In this document: positions 26,803 to 35,126 of the stretch, piece by piece
Position numbering within the stretch: position 1 is the first letter of the stretch
Layout: every line of letters begins with the position of its first letter
Assembly (NCBI RefSeq): GCF_026343185.1
Contig: NZ_JAPEMA010000002.1
Coordinates: 744,001 to 808,000, forward strand
DNA from: Streptomyces sp. NBC_00091
GTDB taxonomy: Bacteria > Actinomycetota > Actinomycetes > Streptomycetales > Streptomycetaceae
Length of the DNA stretch: 64,000 nucleotides
Direction of reading: 5' to 3'
Translations under genes and position numbers: made by a program
The notes under the pieces: model-generated
Told to the model about the DNA's origin: nothing
Database searches by the model: none
The model's input: the letters and a program-made list of their open reading frames with translations, nothing else

Positions 26803-27608
26803 GCGCCCGGGGCGAGCGAGAGGAAGTGGTTCAGGTAGCGCGGGTTGGTCCGGCGCAGGGAGAGCAGCACGTACAGGTCGGCGCAGCCGAACTCGGCGTC
26901 GAGTGCCGGCTCCCCGCAGACCCAGGCGCCCAGGCGGATGTAGCCGCGCAGCAGGGGCGGCAGCTCCATGCGGCCGGGGACGGTGATGCCCTCGGGGCTC
27001 CACGGCAGGTGCGGGGTGACCCGGTACTCCTGCGGGGCGAGGTTGCGGGCCAGGACGGTCTCGCGGGTGGCGGCGGCCAGCACCCCGCCGTCGGCCAGCG
27101 GTATCGAGCAGCAGCCGGCGAGCCAGTTGTGGCCGGAGCGCTCCATGTAGCGGGCCAGGCCTGCCCAGATCAGGGCGATGACGGCGCCGTTGCGGTGGTC
27201 GGGGTGGACGCAGGAGCGGCCGACCTCGACCAGGTCGGGGCGGATCGGGGCGAGGGCGGAGAGGTCGAACTCGCCCTCGGAGTAGAGGCGCCCGGCGACG
27301 GCCGCGCGCTCCGGGGGCAGCAGCCGGTAGGTTCCGACGACCTCGCCGGTCTCCTCGTCGAGGACCAGGAGGTGGTCGCAGTAGGCGTCGAAGGCGTCGG
27401 CGTCCAGGCCCGGCTCGGGTCCGTCGAGGCGGGCGCCGAGCTCTCCGGCGAAGACCTGGTGGCGCAGCCGCTGGGCGGCGCGGACCTCGCCCTCGTCACG
27501 GGCGAGGCGGACGGTGTAGCGGGGGGCGGCGGGGGTGGCAGCGGCCGTGGGGACGGCGGCCGGGGCCGGTGGTGCGAGGGGGGACGGGGACAGGGGGGCG
27601 ATGGTCAT
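26799..27608 (-). CDS. olsB: L-ornithine N-alpha-acyltransferase, OlsB-like GNAT
   Basis: A 269-residue acyltransferase of the OlsB/hemolysin-related GNAT family. It shows RLRHQVFAGELGAR, DAYCDHLLVLDEETGEVVGT, VEVGRSCVHPDHRNG (acyl-donor binding) and the terminal NPRYLNHFLSLAP. It N-acylates ornithine with a 3-hydroxyacyl group from acyl-ACP to form lyso-ornithine lipid at the membrane face. ATG 27608 has AGGAG 8 nt upstream. The TGA/ATG overlap with olsA makes the two genes one translational unit. Ornithine lipids replace phospholipids under phosphate limitation in many bacteria; no Pho box was identified here. Confidence 0.83.
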   Translation of the reverse strand: MTIAPLSPSPLAPPAPAAVPTAAATPAAPRYTVRLARDEGEVRAAQRLRHQVFAGELGARLDGPEPGLDADAFDAYCDHLLVLDEETGEVVGTYRLLPPERAAVAGRLYSEGEFDLSALAPIRPDLVEVGRSCVHPDHRNGAVIALIWAGLARYMERSGHNWLAGCCSIPLADGGVLAAATRETVLARNLAPQEYRVTPHLPWSPEGITVPGRMELPPLLRGYIRLGAWVCGEPALDAEFGCADLYVLLSLRRTNPRYLNHFLSLAPGA

Positions 27609-27631
27609 GGCTGCTCCTGATCCGGGCACGG

Positions 27632-27663
27632 GGAGCCGGGCCGCAGGTGGCGGGCCCGGCTCC
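27632..27663 (-). terminator. Strong hairpin between the sugar-binding lipoprotein gene and olsB
   Basis: Perfect 11-bp stem GGAGCCGGGCC / GGCCCGGCTCC with a 10-nt loop. On the transcribed (minus) strand it lies 123 nt after the lipoprotein stop and 24 nt before the olsB start. It therefore either ends the first transcript or structures the olsB leader. The T-rich side lies on the opposite strand. Confidence 0.6.
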
Positions 27664-27785
27664 TTTACTTCTTCCGTGACCGGCTGGATTCCTCATGACC
27701 GCTCAGCGGCTCCCGGATGTGCGGAGGCTGAACTCGACGGGTGGCACCCCGGCCGCGATCTTGGGGGCCGGGATCCCGGCGCGGC

Positions 27786-29054
27786 TCAGCGGTCGGAGCT
27801 GAGGACCTGGCTCACCGTGTCCGAGGCCGCCTTCGCCGCCTGCCGGGGGTCCTGGCCGGTGAGCACGGCCGTCATGTACGGCTTGATCGGGTTCTTGGCC
27901 TCGACCTCGGCCCAGCGGGCGGACTTCGGCGTGGCCCGGCCCTGGGCGGCGCCGGGCGCCATGGCGGCGGCGCCGTCGTTGCCGTCGACCACGTGCGCGA
28001 GGGTGGTCTTGTTCGGGACGTAGCTCATGGTGCGTGCGAGTTCCGTCTGCCACTTCTCGCTGACCAGGGCGGTGATCACGTCCACGGCGAGGGCCCGGTT
28101 CCGGGTCTTCTCCGGGATGATCAGGTCGGAGCCGCCGGTGAAGACTGAGCCGGCCTTCTCGGAGGTCTTGCCGGGGACGGGGAAGAAGCCGAGCTTGCCC
28201 TTGAGCGCCGGATTGGCCGCCTCGATCTGGGCGGCCTGGCCGGGCGGGGCGATGATCTGGGCGACCTGGCCGCGGGCGAAGACCTCGGACTGCGGGGGCG
28301 TCTCCTCGTCGGCGTTCCTGGGCCCGTCGCCGAGGGCCTGGAGCTGCTTGTAGAAGTCCATCCCGGCCAGGGCCTTGTCCTCGTCGAGGGCGCCGACCCA
28401 CTGGCCGCCGGTCTCCACGGCGAGTTCGCCGCCCTCGTCCCAGACGAACCCGGCGAGGACGTACCAGTTCTGGCCGGGGAGGTAGATGCCCTGCTGGTCG
28501 CCCTTGTCGAGCTTCTGGGTGGCGGAGATCCAGTCCTGGCGGTTCTTGGGCGGGGTCTTGATCCCGGCGTTCGCGAACAGGTCCTTGTTGTAGATCACCA
28601 CCCGGTTGGCGGCGTACCACGGGACTCCGTACTGGGCGCCGTTGACGCTTCCCGGGTCGGAGAGGCCCTTGAGCCAGTCCTTGCTGCCCCATTCGCGCAG
28701 GCCCTCGAGGGTGACCTCGGAGACGCCGCCGGTCTCGACGTACTGGGCCACCTGGGTGTTGCCGACCTCGATGACGTCGGCGCCGGCGCCGGCCTCGGCC
28801 TTGCCGCCGAGGACCGCGTTGACCTTGTCGCCGATCCCCTTCCACTCCTGGATCCTCACCTCCAGGTCGGTGCCGGGGTGCTGCTTCTCGAAGTCGGCGG
28901 TGAACTTCGCGATGAAGTCGTCGGAGGCGCTGCCCTTCATCAGCCAGAGGGTCACCTTCCCGGATCCCCCGTCCGATCCTGCCGACTGGCCGCAGCCGGT
29001 CAGGGCGGTCGCGGCCGCGAGGGCCGTGCACACGGCGAGGAAGCGCATCTTCAC
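27786..29054 (-). CDS. DasA/NgcE-like sugar ABC transporter substrate-binding lipoprotein
   Basis: A 422-residue lipoprotein with signal peptide and lipobox (ATALTGCGQS). The mature domain is a cluster B binding protein (VTLWLMKGSASDDFIAKFTA, ADVIEVGNTQVAQY, YGVPWYAANRVVIYNKDLF), close to the chitobiose/N-acetylglucosamine binders DasA and NgcE. GTG 29054 has AAGG 8 nt upstream. No permease or ATPase genes adjoin it, so it must use partners encoded elsewhere with a shared ATPase such as MsiK. A DasR-like palindrome lies 40 bp upstream. Confidence 0.85.
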   Translation of the reverse strand: MKMRFLAVCTALAAATALTGCGQSAGSDGGSGKVTLWLMKGSASDDFIAKFTADFEKQHPGTDLEVRIQEWKGIGDKVNAVLGGKAEAGAGADVIEVGNTQVAQYVETGGVSEVTLEGLREWGSKDWLKGLSDPGSVNGAQYGVPWYAANRVVIYNKDLFANAGIKTPPKNRQDWISATQKLDKGDQQGIYLPGQNWYVLAGFVWDEGGELAVETGGQWVGALDEDKALAGMDFYKQLQALGDGPRNADEETPPQSEVFARGQVAQIIAPPGQAAQIEAANPALKGKLGFFPVPGKTSEKAGSVFTGGSDLIIPEKTRNRALAVDVITALVSEKWQTELARTMSYVPNKTTLAHVVDGNDGAAAMAPGAAQGRATPKSARWAEVEAKNPIKPYMTAVLTGQDPRQAAKAASDTVSQVLSSDR

Positions 29055-29093
29055 GAGGGTCACCTTCTGGGGATGGATCTCAGATGGCTTGAA

Positions 29094-29109
29094 ATTGGCA
29101 TAGACCAAT
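29094..29109. promoter_or_regulatory. dre-like (DasR) operator upstream of the lipoprotein gene
   Basis: The 16-bp inverted repeat ATTGGTCTATGCCAAT (minus-strand reading) has perfect 5-bp arms. It agrees with the core of the known DasR consensus TGGTCTAGACCA at 10 of 12 positions. It is 40-55 bp upstream of a DasA-like gene, where a DasR site is expected, and lies between that gene and the divergent dodecin gene. Confidence 0.65.
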
Positions 29110-29228
29110 GGGTGGGTCAACCCCCTTTCACCCGGGACTGTTCACGCAAAGTTCGCGGACCCGGCCTTACTGGGGCACCGTGGAACAAGGCAACAGCAAG
29201 GCAACCGCGACGACTGGCGGGAGACCCC

Positions 29229-29444
29229 ATGTCCAACCACACCTACCGGGTGACCGAGATCGTCGGCACGTCCCCCGAGGGCATCGATCAAGCCATCCGG
29301 AACGCGATCGCGCGCGCGAAGCAGACCCTGCACAATCTGGACTGGTTCGAGGTCACGCAGGTGCGCGGGCACATCGAGAACGGCGAGGTCGCGCACTACC
29401 AGGTCGGACTGAAGGTGGGCTTCCGCCTCGACGGCGAGGACTGA
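29229..29444 (+). CDS. Dodecin family flavin-binding protein
   Basis: A 71-residue dodecin. The full family fits: MSNHTYRVTEIVGTSPEGID, the helix AIRNAIARAKQTLHNLDWFE (Trp stacks on the flavin), and GHIENGEVAHYQVGLKVGFR. Twelve copies form a hollow sphere that stores FMN, coenzyme A or riboflavin-type flavins in the cytoplasm, as established for M. tuberculosis and Streptomyces dodecins. ATG 29229 is preceded by GGGAGACC. It is divergent from the lipoprotein gene. Confidence 0.93.
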   Translation: MSNHTYRVTEIVGTSPEGIDQAIRNAIARAKQTLHNLDWFEVTQVRGHIENGEVAHYQVGLKVGFRLDGED

Positions 29445-29481
29445 GGGCCGGCGGTGGCCCGCGCCCGGGCCGGGCGCGGGC

Positions 29482-29515
29482 GCGGGCGCCGCTCAGGTGC
29501 GGGCGCCGCTCAGGT
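29482..29515. repeat. 17-bp tandem duplication across the HAD gene stop
   Basis: GCGGGCGCCGCTCAGGT occurs twice in succession; the second copy contains the TGA (minus strand) of the HAD gene. A short replication-slippage duplication without an obvious role. The GC-rich sequence to its left can fold into a hairpin. Confidence 0.55.
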
Positions 29516-30004
29516 GCGGCCTTCGCCCTCCTGTGCCGCCTTCAGCTCCGGCGCCTCCGCGGCCCAGTCCGCCAGGAGCACCCGGAAGCCGGCCGCGCGC
29601 GCCGCCTCGCAGACGAGTTCGTCGTCGTCCACGAGCACGCGCACCTCGCGCCCCCGGGCGAGCCGCCGGAGCACCTCCAGCTTCGTCACCCGGGCCGGAC
29701 GCCGGTCCTGGTTGCCGCGCATCCACACCCGGCCCTCGGGCAGCCCGTGCCGGACGAGCCAGTCGTCGGTGTCGGCCCGGCAGCGCTCCGGCCGGCCGGT
29801 CAGGTACACGACCTCGCAGTCGGCCGCGCTCTCCACCGCCAGGGCCACGCCCCGGGCGAGCGGCGGATCGGCCGGGGCCGCGCCGAAGAAGCCCGCCCAG
29901 TCACGCGGGCGGCCCTCCAGGAAGTGCTGGCGGTGGCCGGTGTCGGCGAGGGTGTTGTCGATGTCGAAGACGGCCAGCGGCCGGCGGGTTGCGGTCTCGG
30001 TCAT
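29510..30004 (-). CDS. HAD superfamily phosphatase (polynucleotide-kinase-3'-phosphatase-like)
   Basis: A 164-residue HAD-fold protein. Motif I is FDIDNTLAD (DxDxT). Motif II Thr is in VYLTGRPERCRADT, the lysine motif in RVTKLEVLRRL, and the acidic motif IV is VLVDDDELVCEAARAAG. It has the short capless form seen in the phosphatase domain of T4 polynucleotide kinase and in acid phosphatases. A phosphomonoester substrate is expected; identity unknown. The start MTETATRRPLAVFDID is standard. It is divergent from the LLM oxidoreductase. Confidence 0.83.
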   Translation of the reverse strand: MTETATRRPLAVFDIDNTLADTGHRQHFLEGRPRDWAGFFGAAPADPPLARGVALAVESAADCEVVYLTGRPERCRADTDDWLVRHGLPEGRVWMRGNQDRRPARVTKLEVLRRLARGREVRVLVDDDELVCEAARAAGFRVLLADWAAEAPELKAAQEGEGRT

Positions 30005-30081
30005 GGCCGCAGCCTAGGTCGTCCCTTTCGGAGCATGCCGGGGCGGGGGAATCCTCACGGCCGCCGGGCGTTGAGAGCTGT

Positions 30082-31074
30082 GTGATCCGAAAAGTCTCGA
30101 TACTCGACCGGTCCCGCACCCGCGAGGGGTACACCGCCCCGCAGGCCCTGCGCGACACCGTGGAGCTGGCCCGCGCCGCGGAGGAGCTGGGCTACCACCG
30201 CTTCTGGGTGTCGGAGCACCACAGCGTGCCCGGGGTCGCGGGCTCCGCGCCCACCGTGCTGGCCGCGGCCGTGGCCGCCGCCACCCGGCGGATCCGGGTC
30301 GGCACGGGCGGGGTGATGCTGCCCAACCACCAGCCGCTGGTGGTGGCCGAGCAGTTCGGGGTCCTGGAGGCGCTGTTCCCCGGCCGGATCGACATGGGGC
30401 TCGGCCGCTCGGTCGGCTTCACCGGGGGCATCCGCCGGGCCCTGGGCCGTGACACCGGGGACGCCGACCGGTTCGAGGAGCAGCTGGCGGAGCTGCTGGG
30501 CTGGATCGACGGCAGCCAGCGGGCCCACCCCGAGGTGCACGCCCGCCCGGCCGAGGGGCTGCGGATCCCGCCCTTCGTCCTGGCCACCGGGGAGGGCGCG
30601 GGGATCGCCGCCCGGGCCGGGCTCCCGATGGTGGTCGGCGACCTGCGGGCCCGCGGCAAGGTCGCGGAGGCGGTCCGCCGGTACCGCGAGGAGTTCCGGC
30701 CCTCCCCCTGGGGCGGGGAGCCGTACGTCGTGGTTTCCGGGACGGTGGCGGTCGCCTCGAGCGGGGAGGCCGCGCGGCGGATCCTGCTCCCGGAGGCGTG
30801 GGCCCTCGCGCACTCCCGGACCCGGGGCAGCTTCCCGCCCCTGCGCCCGGCGGAGGAGGTCGAGGCGCTGGAGATGACCGCGAAGGAGCGGGAGCTGTAC
30901 GAGGGCGCCCTCGCCGGGCACATCGCCGGCACCGAGGAGGAGGTCGCCGGCCGGCTGGCGGAGGTCACCGAGGCCACCGGGGCGGACGAGCTGCTGGTCA
31001 CCACGTCCACCTACGACCGGACGGCCCTGCTGGACTCCTTCGGCCGCCTCGCCCGGATCACCGGGCTGGGCTAG
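30082..31074 (+). CDS. LLM class flavin-dependent oxidoreductase
   Basis: A 330-residue luciferase-like monooxygenase of the MsnO8/alkanal-monooxygenase-like type: [38 protein letters not shown], the [21 protein letters not shown] segment and a C-terminal [16 protein letters not shown]. It uses FMN or F420 with an unknown substrate. GTG 30082 ([18 protein letters not shown]) is the conserved family start, though its ribosome-binding site is weak. Monocistronic; the next gene is a broken uvrA paralogue. Confidence 0.86.
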   Translation: MIRKVSILDRSRTREGYTAPQALRDTVELARAAEELGYHRFWVSEHHSVPGVAGSAPTVLAAAVAAATRRIRVGTGGVMLPNHQPLVVAEQFGVLEALFPGRIDMGLGRSVGFTGGIRRALGRDTGDADRFEEQLAELLGWIDGSQRAHPEVHARPAEGLRIPPFVLATGEGAGIAARAGLPMVVGDLRARGKVAEAVRRYREEFRPSPWGGEPYVVVSGTVAVASSGEAARRILLPEAWALAHSRTRGSFPPLRPAEEVEALEMTAKERELYEGALAGHIAGTEEEVAGRLAEVTEATGADELLVTTSTYDRTALLDSFGRLARITGLG

Positions 31075-31101
31075 CCACCTCGGGGCCCTAAACTGGGGCG
31101 A

Positions 31102-33488
31102 ATGCGCCACTCCCCCGACGCCCCAGCCGACCAGCCGGACTCCCCCGACCCCTGCGTACGGGTACGAGGCGCCCGGGAGCACAATCTGCGCGGGGTCGAC
31201 GTGGACATCCCGCGCGACACGCTGACCGTCTTCACCGGGGTCTCCGGCTCCGGGAAGAGCTCCCTGGCCTTCGGCACCCTCTACGCCGAGGCCCAGCGGC
31301 GGTACTTCGAGTCCGTGGCCCCTACGCCCGGCGGCTGATCCACCAGATCGGCGCCCCGAAGGTGGACTCGGTGACCGGGCTGCCGCCCGCCGTCTCCCTG
31401 GAGCAGCGCCGGTCCGCTCCGGGCTCGCGCTCCTCGGTGGGGACGGTGACCCTGCTCTCCAACTCCCTGCGGATGCTGTACTCCCGGGCCGGGACCTATC
31501 CGCCCGGAGCCGAGCGGCTCGACTCCGACGCCTTCTCCCCCAACACGGCTTCCGGCGCCTGCCCTTCCTGCCACGGGCTGGGCCGGATCCACCGCACCAG
31601 CGAGGAACTCCTCGTCCCCGACCGCGACCTGTCGATCCGTCAGGGAGCCATCGCGGCCCGGCCGGGGGCCTGGCAGGGCAAGAACCTGCGGGACATCCTC
31701 GAGGTGCTCGGCCACGACGTGGACCGGCCCTGGCGGGAGCTGTCGGCGAAGGACCGCGAGTGGATCCTGTTCACCGAGGAGCAGCCGGTGGTCACCGTGC
31801 ACCCGGTGCGGGAGGCGGACCGGATCCAACGCCCCTACCAGGGCACGTACATGAGCGCGCACCGCTATGTGATGCGGACCTTCTCCGACAGCAGGAGCGC
31901 CACCTGGCGCTCCTGGACGGTCCGGACCTGAATCGGGCTCGGCTATCTGAGCGTCTCTGATCGGCCGCAATCACGCCAATCGCCTTCGTGCCCTGGTGCG
32001 ACCGGCGTACCGGCGGCCCGTGTGAGCACGTCCCTCCGGACGCTGGTTGGCCCAGCCTGCACGGCTATGAGGCCAAGGAGGGTGCCCGACGTCGCCTGGG
32101 CACCGGGCGTGCACACACATAGTGTCACAGGCCGACTACGGATGGCCAGTTGAGGCGGCGACCCGGGATCACGCTGTGCACAGCCTGCCCGGCTGGCCAC
32201 CCAGCTGCGGTCGGGGCTGTTCGGGGTGGTGTACGTACTGGACGAGCCGTCGGCGGGGCTGCACCCGGCGGACACCGAGGCGCTGCTCGACGTACTGGAC
32301 CGGCTGAAGCGGGCGGGGAACACCGTCTTCGTCGTGGAGCACCACCTGGAGGTGGTGCTCCGCGCGGACTGGCTGGTGGACGTGGGGCCGCTGGCCGGGG
32401 AGCACGGCGGGCGGGTGCTGTACAGCGGGCCGCCCGGGGAGCTGGCCGCCGTCGCGGAGTCGGCGACGGCGCGGCATCTGTTCGCGCCGGCCGGGGCAGC
32501 GCGGGAGCGGCCCGTGCGGGAGGCCACCGGCGGCATCCGGCTCACGGGCGTGGACCGGCACAACCTGCGTGACGTGGCGGTGGAGTTCCCGCTCGGGGTG
32601 TTCACGGCGGTGACGGGCGTGTCCGGTTCGGGGAAGTCGACGCTGGTCGGACAGGTGCTGGCGCAGGAGGTCGCCGGGCGGCTGGCCGAGGCGGACTTCC
32701 CGGTGCGGCGGCTGGTGGAGGTGGACCAGAAGCCGATCGGGCGGACGCCGCGCTCCAACCTGGCCACGTACACGGGGCTGTTCGACGTGGTCCGCAGGCT
32801 CTTCACGGCGGCCCCGGAGTCGAGGGCGCGCGGCTGGAAGGCGGGCCGGTTCTCCTTCAACGTGCCGGGCGGGCGCTGCGAGACCTGCCAGGGCGAGGGC
32901 TTCGTCTCGGTGGAGCTGCTGTTCCTGCCCAGTACGTACGCCCCGTGCCCGCAGTGCGCGGGCGCGCGGTACAACTCCGAGACGCTGGAGGTCCGTTACG
33001 CGGGGCTGAACATCGCGGAGGTGCTGGGTCTGACGGTGGAGGCGGCGGCCGGCTTCTTCGCGCAGGTCCCGGCGGCGGCGCGCAGCCTGCGGGCGCTGGA
33101 GGACATCGGCCTGGGCTACCTGCGGCTGGGGCAGCCCGCGACCGAGCTGTCGGGCGGGGAGGCGCAGCGCATCAAGCTGGCGACGGAGCTCCAGCGGCTG
33201 CGCCGCGACCACACCCTGTACCTGCTGGACGAGCCGACGACGGGGCTGCATCCGGCCGATGTGCGGGTGCTGCTGCGGCAGTTGCACGGGCTGGTGGACG
33301 CGGGGCATTCGGTGGTGGTCGTGGAGCACGACATGGAGGTGGTGGCGGGGGCGGACTGGGTGATCGACCTGGGTCCGGGCGGCGGTACGGAGGGCGGCCA
33401 GGTCACGGCGGCGGGTCCGCCGCCGGTGGTGGCCGCCTCGCCGGACGCCCGCACGGCCCCCTACCTGGCGCGGGCGCTGGGCCTGTAG
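31102..33488 (+). pseudogene. UvrA-like excinuclease paralogue, frameshifted and internally disrupted
   Basis: A UvrA2-type (drug-resistance UvrA) gene. Residues 1-76 include the first Walker A ([20 protein letters not shown]) and end at FESVAP. There one C is missing from GTGGCCCCTAC, and the frame stops at 31338. The next frame continues [20 protein letters not shown] with zinc motif CPSCHGLG, until it loses similarity after TFSDSRSA (about 31905). Homology resumes at RLATQLRSGLFGVVYVLDEP (about 32190) and runs intact to 33488, including the second Walker A, zinc finger CETCQGEGF and signature LSGGEAQR. Two independent lesions argue for a true pseudogene. Confidence 0.85.
31955..32190. other. 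Unidentified segment replacing the middle of the uvrA paralogue
   Basis: Between a short degenerate piece still readable as IGLGYLSVS (about 31930-31957) and the resumption of UvrA similarity near 32190 lie about 235 bp with no resemblance to UvrA in any frame. They contain several stops and a slightly lower GC content, with CACACACATAG near 32111-32121. Neither edge shows clear terminal repeats. It could be the scar of a mobile element or of illegitimate recombination. Confidence 0.5.
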
Positions 33489-33548
33489 CGCGCGCGGCCG
33501 GGCCGTCTCCTTACGGACGCGGGTCAGGCGGGATCCGGAAGGGACGGC

Positions 33549-34223
33549 CTACGCGTCTCCGGGCAGCAGGCCCTGCGGGAGTTCGCGGAAGGCCCATTCG
33601 CCGCGGGTGCGGGTGAGGGTCCAGAGGAGGTCGTAGCGGTCGGGCCAGGCCGCCGGGACGCCGAGGACCCGGTGGGCTCCGAGGGCGCGGACCAGGCGGG
33701 GGATCCCGGCGGGCTCCCAGCACAGGAGTACGGGCATCCGGGCGCCCAACGCCGCCCGGATCAGGGCGGTTTCGGCTCCGAGCGCGAACTGGCCCTGTAC
33801 GGGGATCCGCAGGGCGGCGGCCAGGGGCGCCAGGGTCTGCCTGCACCGGGCGGGGGCGGATGCCGGTCCGCCGGTCGCGAAGAGCGCGGCGGGGCGGGGC
33901 ATCCGGGCACTGTGGGCGGGGCCGAAGAGCCGGGGCAGTTCCTCGGCGCGGCGCCGTCCGCGCCCGGCGAGGAAACCGGGGTCCTCGTTGCCCTCGTCGT
34001 CCTCGCCGGTGGCTCCGGCGTACGGCTTCTCCCCGTGCGGGATCACCATGACGAGGGCGTCCTTGGCGGGGGGCTGCTGGCCGGGGGCGGGGCTGCGCGG
34101 CCGCTTGCGGGTCGCGGTGTCCTGCGCCGTGCAGCCGGCCGTCGCCAGGCAGGCGAGGGCGGCGGCCAGCGCGGTGCGGCGGCGCGGTCCGGACCCGGCG
34201 GGGGCTTGGGGCATGGGGTCCAC
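33549..34223 (-). CDS. Lipoprotein resembling a degenerate histidine phosphatase
   Basis: A 224-residue lipoprotein: basic n-region, hydrophobic ALAAALACLATAG and lipobox cysteine (TAGCTAQ). The mature part resembles the histidine-phosphatase (phosphoglycerate-mutase-like) superfamily, with VIPHGEKPYAGATGEDDEGN and a later LLCWEPAGIPRLVRALGA. The catalytic RHG triad reads PHG here, so the phospho-accepting His remains but its Arg partner is gone; catalysis is doubtful. It may be a binding or structural surface protein. The alternative start MPQAPAG is three codons later. Confidence 0.68.
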   Translation of the reverse strand: MDPMPQAPAGSGPRRRTALAAALACLATAGCTAQDTATRKRPRSPAPGQQPPAKDALVMVIPHGEKPYAGATGEDDEGNEDPGFLAGRGRRRAEELPRLFGPAHSARMPRPAALFATGGPASAPARCRQTLAPLAAALRIPVQGQFALGAETALIRAALGARMPVLLCWEPAGIPRLVRALGAHRVLGVPAAWPDRYDLLWTLTRTRGEWAFRELPQGLLPGDA

Positions 34224-34269
34224 TGAAGCGCACGCGCCGGACCCGGCCGGGGCACGGCGCGGCGTACGG

Positions 34270-34343
34270 CCCGTACGAGCGCCCGGTCGGCGGATCGGGT
34301 CAGCCGATCGGCCCAGGCAGGGGGCCGGGGACGCTCGTACGGG
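34270..34343. terminator. Long inverted repeat downstream of sdhB
   Basis: CCCGTACGAGCG at 34270 is matched exactly by CGCTCGTACGGG at 34332-34343. The 50 bp between can form further GC-rich pairing (GATCGG/CCGATC). It starts 43 bp after the sdhB stop on the minus strand, so it probably terminates the sdh operon. It is more elaborate than a simple terminator. Confidence 0.5.
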
Positions 34344-34385
34344 GGTGTGCGGGGGCGATCCCGGCCCGTCAGCCCTTGCGGCCCC

Positions 34386-35126
34386 TCAGGCCTTGCGGAC
34401 GGCGCGCAGCCACTCCTTGTTCATCGCGGCGATCGACGGCAGCGGGATGCCCTTCGGGCAGGCCGTGGCGCATTCGCCGGTCAGGGTGCAGCCGCCGAAG
34501 CCCTCGCCGTCCATCCGGGCCACCATGTCCAGCACCCGCGTCTCGCGCTCGGGCGAGCCCTGCGGGAGCACGTTCAGGTGGTTGATCTTGGCGGAGGTGA
34601 ACAGCATCGCGGAGCCGTTGGGGCAGGCCGCCACGCACGCCCCGCAGCCGATGCACTCGGCGTGCTCGAAGGCGTGGTCGGCGGCCGGCTTGGGCACCGC
34701 GGTGGCGTGCGCCTCGGGGGCGGAGCCGGTCGGTGCCGTGATGTAGCCGCCGGCCTGGATGATGCGGTCGAAGGCGCTGCGGTCGACCACGAGGTCCTTG
34801 ACCACGGGGAAGGCCGAGGCCCGCCACGGTTCGACGTCGATGGTGTCGCCGTCGGCGAAGGACCGCATGTGGAGCTGGCAGGTGGTGGTGCGTTCGGGGC
34901 CGTGGGCGTCGCCGTTGATGACGAGGCTGCAGGCGCCGCAGATGCCCTCGCGGCAGTCGTGGTCGAAGGCGACCGGGTCCTCGCCGCGCAGGATGAGGTC
35001 CTCGTTGAGGGTGTCGAGCATCTCCAGGAAGGACATGTCCTTCGATATGCCGTCGACCTCGTACGAGGCCATGGCGCCGGGGGCGTCGGCGTGCTGCTGG
35101 CGCCAGACGCGCAGGGTGAGCTTCAT
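34386..35126 (-). CDS. sdhB: Succinate dehydrogenase/fumarate reductase iron-sulfur subunit
   Basis: A 246-residue SdhB/FrdB. The N-terminal ferredoxin domain binds the [2Fe-2S] cluster ([16 protein letters not shown], then TTTCQL). The C-terminal domain carries [14 protein letters not shown] and [14 protein letters not shown] for the [4Fe-4S] and [3Fe-4S] clusters. It passes electrons from SdhA to the cytochrome b subunit at the inner membrane face. ATG 35126 overlaps the sdhA TGA by 4 nt. The sequence type matches the B. subtilis-like/Sdh2-like second complex of actinomycetes. Confidence 0.93.
   Translation of the reverse strand: MKLTLRVWRQQHADAPGAMASYEVDGISKDMSFLEMLDTLNEDLILRGEDPVAFDHDCREGICGACSLVINGDAHGPERTTTCQLHMRSFADGDTIDVEPWRASAFPVVKDLVVDRSAFDRIIQAGGYITAPTGSAPEAHATAVPKPAADHAFEHAECIGCGACVAACPNGSAMLFTSAKINHLNVLPQGSPERETRVLDMVARMDGEGFGGCTLTGECATACPKGIPLPSIAAMNKEWLRAVRKA

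Noticed and set aside
31943..32974. Minus-strand 343-codon frame covering the insert in uvrA
   Set aside because: Most of it is antisense to conserved UvrA sequence and no family fits, so it does not explain the insert.
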